This document shows, piece by piece, positions 8,965-13,496 of a DNA stretch of 13,496 bases. How positions within the stretch are numbered: position 1 is the stretch's first letter; each line of letters starts with the position of its first letter. The notes below the pieces were generated by a model, which was not told where the DNA came from, made no database searches, and saw nothing but the letters and a program-made list of their open reading frames with translations. The position numbers and the translations under genes were made by a program. The stretch is taken from assembly GCA_013054445.1 (NCBI GenBank), contig JAAMPI010001515.1, positions 1 through 13,496 on the forward strand, read 5' to 3'. The DNA comes from Cudoniella acicularis (taxonomy: Eukaryota; Ascomycota; Leotiomycetes; Helotiales; Helotiaceae).

Positions 8965-9006
8965 ATGATTCCAACTCGATTGCTGGACAAGACTTCGATT
9001 ACGTAG
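8965..9006 (+). promoter_or_regulatory. Upstream ORF 2 in ferric reductase leader (13 codons)
   Basis: An ATG at 8965 opens a 13-residue peptide (MIPTRLLDKTSIT) ending at TAG 9004-9006, only 20 nt before the main ATG. Its start context (TTTT before ATG) is weak, so it may be leaky. This close spacing would disfavour reinitiation at the main start. Confidence 0.45.
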
Positions 9007-9026
9007 AGTCTTACATTTCGACGATA

Positions 9027-11948
9027 ATGGCCCCAGAGGATACGTCCGCGGCGAGGGCTGGTTCCCGGACCTTGGAAGAGCTCGCTAAACGAATCTACAT
9101 ACCCCTCACATCAACAAGTCCTCCAGGCTTGATCGAAGCCGACACGGTCGATCCATGGATCCTTTCTGGTAAATACGCTCTGGGATGGACGTACCTTTGT
9201 GTTATTTTGGTTGTATTGGTCGCGATAACGAGGGCATATCATCTTTGGACCGACAAGATCCGGCAAGCAATGCACAAACATGAGGTGGAGCAGTACTATG
9301 GGAACTACTCGCCGGATCAGGATTACGCCATGATGAACATGCAAACAGGTCAAACGGAAGATCAATTCTTTCCTCGGGAACAGGTCGAAAAGCCCATAAC
9401 TCTCACTCGAGGACAATCGCATTGGTCGTCAATCGGACCTGTCAATGACACACTAGCATTATTCAGATGGATATTTTATCGACCGGTCCCAGAAATACGG
9501 TGGAAGAAGAAGACGGTGCTCAGCTTTCCGTCCCTCGCTGTCATTGCAATCCTAACAATTGCTTTGGCATTTGTGACTCTATATTGTTTCTTGCCACAAC
9601 CTCTCTATTGGCAAAGCATCCAATTCGGATCTCCACCACTCGCCATCAGGGCTGGCATGATTGCAGTTGCGATGACACCTTGGATCGTTGCCACGAGCAT
9701 GAAAGCTAATCTCATTTCCATGATCACCGGAATTGGACACGAACGACTTGGCGTCTTCCATCGATGGGGTGGATACCTATGTCTCTTCTTGTCGTTGGTA
9801 CACGCCGTGCCATTTTATATTCAACCAGTTTGGGATGATGGCGGGATGGCAGTGTTCCAAAAACTCTTCCCTGGAGGGAGTGGTGTTATTTATGGGACTG
9901 GAATCGCCTCCCTTGTACCTCTTGGCTGGCTCTGTTTAGCGTCGCTCCCGTTTCTGAGAACGCTTGCATACGAAGTGTTCGTGAACCTGCATATCCCAGT
10001 CGCCGTCGCCTATCTTGGCCTTCTATTTTGGCATTGCCACAACTATCTCACTTCCTGGAGCTATCTCTGGGCAACGGTTGCCATCTGGGCGCTATCATAC
10101 TTTTTGAGACTCTTCAACCTCAATTGGCTGAAGCCATGGAGGAATGCATGGCTAATTGGAGACGAAGCTGCAATTACTTTGATGGCCGAGAATGCTATTA
10201 AGATCACTATACCCACACAGATGACCTGGAGACCTGGCCAATATGTCTACCTGCGAATGCCCGGAATTTCAGTATTTGAGAATCATCCTTTCACCATCTC
10301 GTCGCTCTGCAGCGAGGACTTTCCTTCCGAATACGGTGATCTGTACAGAGATTGCACGCTGGTATTTCGACCATTTGGTGGTTTTACACGCCGCGTTCTC
10401 GAGACGGCTATTGAGAAAGGCCCATTCAAAACATATCGAGCGTATCTGGAAGGACCATACGGTGGCATGCAGCGAGAATTGGCCGCATTCGATACGGTGA
10501 TATTATTTGCCGGAGGAAGCGGCATCACAGCGATCGTTTCACAACTGCTCAACTTAATCAAGAGAATGAGAGATGGGAAAGCAGTGACGAAGAAGATCGA
10601 AGTCGTCTGGGCTCTGAAGCGATTAGAAGCCATGGACTGGTTCAGAGAGGAACTCCGGATCTGCAGAGAATATGCTCCTCCGGATACTGTTACATGTCAA
10701 TTCTATGTGACGGCAGCAAAACGACAAACAAAAATGGGCGTTCGCGAAAGAGCTCCTCGCCCCATTAGCAACATCTTCCATGATAAGTTGGACGGGTTCG
10801 TTGCTGGGATAGCCTCGAAGAGAAATTCCGCATATATCCGGGATGAAGCTCAGGGTGATTCCCAAAGAGAACAGGAATTGAGAGCGGAAAATGAGGATGC
10901 CATCACGTCATTACCGCAAGCAAAACATTTACAACCAAGAGTGATGCCACCCCCACCACAAACATCATTCCCTCCGCCACCGAAGAAGGTGATGAGAGAA
11001 AACTCCCTGAGAAAGTTAGAAGGAAGGGAGAAGAAGCCCGAATCAGATTCCCATGAAGCGAGTCGCAAGTTTCTTTCTCCCTCATCAGGCTCAACGTCAA
11101 AGAACCGCGAGTTCCACTTCCCACCACCTCCACCAAGACCGGATGGACCACATTTTAACTTCGCACCGTCTCCGCGAAATTCATACACGCCATCCCCGAG
11201 ACATTCATATGATCCTCAAAGCCTACCACCTCCTCCACCAGGCCCACCGCCTCAAACATACAGACCAGCAAGCTTCGTGTCGCATGATTCAAAGTCCCTA
11301 TCAACAGAATACCGACCAGCAAGCTATATTCCCGACTCCAAACCCGTATCTCAAGAGATCAGCCGGGATTCAGAGGACATCAAACCACCCTCCTTCGAAG
11401 ACACCGTCGCACCAACCCAAGACAAGAAACCCGCATCCACCAACTCCAACCCCTATCTCGCCCCTGCCGCTCCAATAAGCGAAGCCTCTTCCTCACTCTC
11501 TCCACACAACTACCCCCAAGCCCCAGAAGCAGCACACACGCGCCAAAAATCCATCACCAGCGAAAACCTCTCCATCCAAATCCCCACCACGGGCCCCACA
11601 ATCTCCGGTCCCCTCCCCGCCGCCTCAAACTTCGACTTCGGTTTCCCCTCTACACCAACAGAATTCCAGAAAAACCTCATGCGCTTCGCTTTCGTTGGTG
11701 CCGCTAAGAAGAAAGAAGGCTGGTCTACCGAATATGGACGTCCGGATCTCGGGTACATGTTGAAGGAGATGTCGACTGGTGGTGCTGATGGGAAGGGCAT
11801 TTTTGGACGCAGGACGTGTGTTTTTGTTTGTGGGCCCCCGAGCATGAGAGTTGATGTTGCGAATACCGTTGCGAGGTTGCAGGCGGATATTTGGGGGGAT
11901 GATAGTAAGGATGAGATTTTTTTGCATACGGAGAATTATGCAATTTAA
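9027..11948 (+). CDS. FRE-type ferric/cupric reductase, transmembrane component, with Pro-rich insert
   Basis: An uninterrupted 973-codon frame. The ATG at 9027 (ATAATGG, A at -3, G at +4) is preferred: it is the first ATG in frame. The protein should move electrons from cytosolic NADPH through FAD and two haems to metal ions outside the membrane, the reductive step of iron or copper uptake. About seven TM segments are visible, the first near residues 50-72. Haem ligands fall in two HX13H pairs, His245/His259 ('FHRWGGYLCLFLSLVHAV') and His322/His336 ('NLHIPVAVAYLGLLFWH'). The FAD motif HPFTISS starts at 420, the NADPH glycine motif GGSGIT at 496, 'YGRPDL' is near 903 and CGPPSM starts at 935. 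Between about 571 and 870 a low-complexity Pro/Ser-rich segment interrupts the NADPH domain, with proline runs near 641, 699 and 734 and two YRPAS repeats at 745 and 762. The tail 'FLHTENYAI' differs from the usual aromatic-ending FRE terminus. All key residues are present, so it is probably active. No signal peptide is seen. Confidence 0.93.
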   Translation: MAPEDTSAARAGSRTLEELAKRIYIPLTSTSPPGLIEADTVDPWILSGKYALGWTYLCVILVVLVAITRAYHLWTDKIRQAMHKHEVEQYYGNYSPDQDYAMMNMQTGQTEDQFFPREQVEKPITLTRGQSHWSSIGPVNDTLALFRWIFYRPVPEIRWKKKTVLSFPSLAVIAILTIALAFVTLYCFLPQPLYWQSIQFGSPPLAIRAGMIAVAMTPWIVATSMKANLISMITGIGHERLGVFHRWGGYLCLFLSLVHAVPFYIQPVWDDGGMAVFQKLFPGGSGVIYGTGIASLVPLGWLCLASLPFLRTLAYEVFVNLHIPVAVAYLGLLFWHCHNYLTSWSYLWATVAIWALSYFLRLFNLNWLKPWRNAWLIGDEAAITLMAENAIKITIPTQMTWRPGQYVYLRMPGISVFENHPFTISSLCSEDFPSEYGDLYRDCTLVFRPFGGFTRRVLETAIEKGPFKTYRAYLEGPYGGMQRELAAFDTVILFAGGSGITAIVSQLLNLIKRMRDGKAVTKKIEVVWALKRLEAMDWFREELRICREYAPPDTVTCQFYVTAAKRQTKMGVRERAPRPISNIFHDKLDGFVAGIASKRNSAYIRDEAQGDSQREQELRAENEDAITSLPQAKHLQPRVMPPPPQTSFPPPPKKVMRENSLRKLEGREKKPESDSHEASRKFLSPSSGSTSKNREFHFPPPPPRPDGPHFNFAPSPRNSYTPSPRHSYDPQSLPPPPPGPPPQTYRPASFVSHDSKSLSTEYRPASYIPDSKPVSQEISRDSEDIKPPSFEDTVAPTQDKKPASTNSNPYLAPAAPISEASSSLSPHNYPQAPEAAHTRQKSITSENLSIQIPTTGPTISGPLPAASNFDFGFPSTPTEFQKNLMRFAFVGAAKKKEGWSTEYGRPDLGYMLKEMSTGGADGKGIFGRRTCVFVCGPPSMRVDVANTVARLQADIWGDDSKDEIFLHTENYAI

Positions 11949-12814
11949 TTCCTGTCTTGGTTTTGTGGTGTTGAGAATTGAGGGGTGTGATGGTGTAATA
12001 CAACTGATCTGATCTGAGATCAAAGGGCGTTCTTGGATTTGAGGGGTGGATGGAAACTTGAAGATACCAATATTGCACATTAGCACTGCGTGCCACTGAT
12101 ATATACAGATACCTACTTGTAATTTTATACTACTACTTATATATAGTCCTCTTATTATGAGATAAATGTCAATTATTTACGATTTATCTATTCATCTTGA
12201 TTCTTTCTTCACTATTTTGTTCTTGATTTTCGGCTCGGCTCCCCACGGGAAGCAAACTGTCACGGATAAAGTTACCCGATGACTCGGCTCGGCTCGCATT
12301 CGCTAAAGAAACATCACCGGCGTACCCGAAACATCGTGTTCAACACGAAGTCTCTCCTTGGCATCCCTGTCCCACATGTTTCAAGGAAAGTAAAGAATAG
12401 CTAACAATTATAACTTTGTCATCTCATCCCCTCTCTTTCTCTTTCGCATTCGCTTGTTCGCATTCGAAGCTCTGTCCAAAATTGTGCCGATGCCTAGCTT
12501 CTATTTAACAAATCCATGCTCCTTTTTCTTCAGGGTTGGGTTTCTTACGGCCGTATATCCGCCCCTCACCTCATCTCCACGACTCACAACACCACTTGTC
12601 TGCTCGTAACTTTTGCCATGAGCAAGGTGCTTATGAGTGCTCTGGCTTACCGTGGCCGGTGCTGATTTCCCCGACCCCGACCGTGCGACTAAAGTTGAAA
12701 CCTAGTGGATTTTTATATACTTATCAATGTTTTGCTTGCTTCGATCGTTCTATGTTTGTTACTTGTATCAGTACTAATATTTGAGTCAATTTGTTTCTTA
12801 ACATATACGTTATT
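11949..12814. other. Intergenic: ferric reductase 3' end and MFS promoter/leader
   Basis: AT-rich sequence from about 12095 to 12190 probably contains the ferric reductase 3' UTR and poly(A) region. A pyrimidine-rich tract at about 12420-12460 and a TATATA at about 12713 may belong to the MFS promoter and leader. Two short overlapping upstream ORFs start at 12727 (ends 12777) and 12752 (ends 12784), just before the MFS ATG. No protein gene is supported on either strand. Confidence 0.5.
12230..12295 (+). repeat. Direct repeat TCGGCTCGGCTC, two copies
   Basis: The 12-mer TCGGCTCGGCTC, itself a repeat of CGGCTC, is found at 12230-12241 and again at 12284-12295, 54 bp apart from start to start. 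It lies between the ferric reductase and the MFS gene and could be a zinc-cluster-like (CGG-containing) binding site; this is inference. Confidence 0.6.
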
Positions 12815-13496
12815 ATGGAGAAGTCATCGGGGATAGTCTCTCCTGAGGAAACTTTAATGACAGCCCTTGAGGCTGGAATCGAAGGGTCACAAACTGCACC
12901 TCCTTCGAGCAAACCAGTACTTCCAACCTGGAGATTTGCTTGCCTTTTATTCAGGTAAGTCAAAAAACCAGTTTTAATTTTCGAGAAAATCCCTAAGCAA
13001 ACATCTCAGTCTAATATTCGGTCTATTCCTCTCTCTTCTGGACACAACAATTGTTGCAACAGCTCTCTACACCATCGGCGTCGACCTCCAAGCCCTAGAA
13101 TCAAGCAACTGGGTAGCTCTAGCCTACACCCTCAGCTACCTCGGCTGCGCCGTCATCTTTGCCCGAATAGCAGACATCATCGGACGAAGAAACGCCTACA
13201 TCTCCGCATTCATAATCTTCTTCGCCTTCTCCCTCGGTTGCGGCTTCGCTCAAACCCTCAACCAGCTCATAGCATGTCGAGCCTTGCAAGGTATAGGAGG
13301 TTCAGGCCTCTACTCATTGACTTTTGTGATTCTTCCTGAGATTTGTCCAACGCATTTGCTGCAAGGGATTGGTGGGATGGTGGGTGCTGTTGTTGCTATG
13401 TCTGGTATTTTGGGTCCGGTTTTGGGTGGTATTATCACGCATTATACGACTTGGAGATGGATTTTCTGGATCAAGTAAGCCCTTCCAACCCCTCCA
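12815..13496 (+). CDS. Major facilitator superfamily transporter, DHA2-like (5' part)
   Basis: Exon 1 is 12815-12954 (46 codons plus two bases, soluble N-terminus), intron 1 is 12955-13009 (55 nt, GTAAGT, CTAAG branch, CTCAG), exon 2 is 13010-13474, and a GTAAGC donor at 13475 starts intron 2, which leaves the window. The splice makes 'TWRFACLLF' continue into 'LIFGLFLSLLDTTIVATAL', the TM1 signature of 14-TM drug:H+ antiporter-type MFS proteins. Further marks are 'ARIADIIGRRNAY' (motif A, loop 2-3), 'CRALQGIGGSG' (TM4, motif B region), 'GPVLGGIITHYTTWRWIFWI' (motif C and end of TM5-6). The WRWIFWIN junction is where the split Asn codon would be completed after intron 2. It should export or import a small molecule at the plasma membrane by proton antiport or uniport; the substrate cannot be told. 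The first five or so TM segments are here; no lesion is seen. Confidence 0.9.

Noticed and set aside
8940..9026. N-terminal extension of the ferric reductase to 8940
   Set aside because: It starts with TTG, not ATG. The first in-frame ATG is 9027, in a strong context.
11625..12096. Antisense frames over the end and 3' flank of the ferric reductase
   Set aside because: Shadow of the sense coding sequence and simple AT-rich flank; no family-like sequence.
12536..12784. 82-codon forward frame before the MFS gene
   Set aside because: No recognisable sequence; it covers the promoter and leader, and its last ten codons are simply the uORF at 12752.
1..13496. tRNA, rRNA, CRISPR arrays, transposon ends, defence or biosynthetic cluster
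   Set aside because: No box B-like GGTTCGAnnCC in a foldable context, no regular spaced repeats, no terminal inverted repeats with a transposase, and no linked core biosynthetic enzyme were seen.

Overview
The window reads as nuclear DNA of a filamentous ascomycete (Pezizomycotina; a Leotiomycete would fit but cannot be shown here). The supported genes carry short introns of about 52-69 nt with GTAAGT/GTGAGT-like donors, CTAAC/CTGAC-type branch points and CAG/TAG acceptors. Start codons have A at -3. Genes are spaced by kilobase-scale gaps, and the protein families are typical of this group: a Nudix protein with a DUF4743-type N-terminus, an FRE-type ferric reductase and a major facilitator transporter. 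All supported genes lie on the + strand. I see no operons, bacterial signals, CRISPR arrays, rRNA or tRNA.

Layout. 1-703: 3' part of an amino acid permease (Aa_trans/Mtr-like), now a pseudogene with two in-frame stops and a frameshift in a T10 run. 704-1549: no assignable gene. 1550-2550: intact two-exon Nudix hydrolase related to thiamine pyrophosphokinase-like proteins. 3041-3996: a three-exon, probably secreted, Cys-containing protein of unknown family whose first exon needs a one-base shift to be read through. 4853-6240: a decayed signalling gene with a truncated fungal N-terminal signalling segment, a middle module and a RhoGAP domain; it has two in-frame stops and has lost the catalytic arginine finger. 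6241-9026: about 2.8 kb without a convincing gene, holding paired CACGTG sites, a 12-bp triplet repeat and the leader of the next gene with two uORFs. 9027-11948: intact single-exon ferric reductase (973 aa) with a Pro/Ser-rich insertion of about 300 residues inside its NADPH-binding domain. 12815 to the right edge: 5' part of a 14-TM (DHA2-like) MFS transporter.

The genes do not form one pathway or an obvious biosynthetic cluster. Two of the six coding loci are clearly decayed and a third is doubtful, so the left 6 kb looks like an accessory or relic-rich stretch next to a conserved-looking right half. The ferric reductase and the MFS transporter are both membrane proteins, but nothing in the sequence shows that they work together. 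I did not find a convincing undescribed system. The most notable items are the ferric reductase insertion, the chimeric dead RhoGAP and the altered Nudix box.
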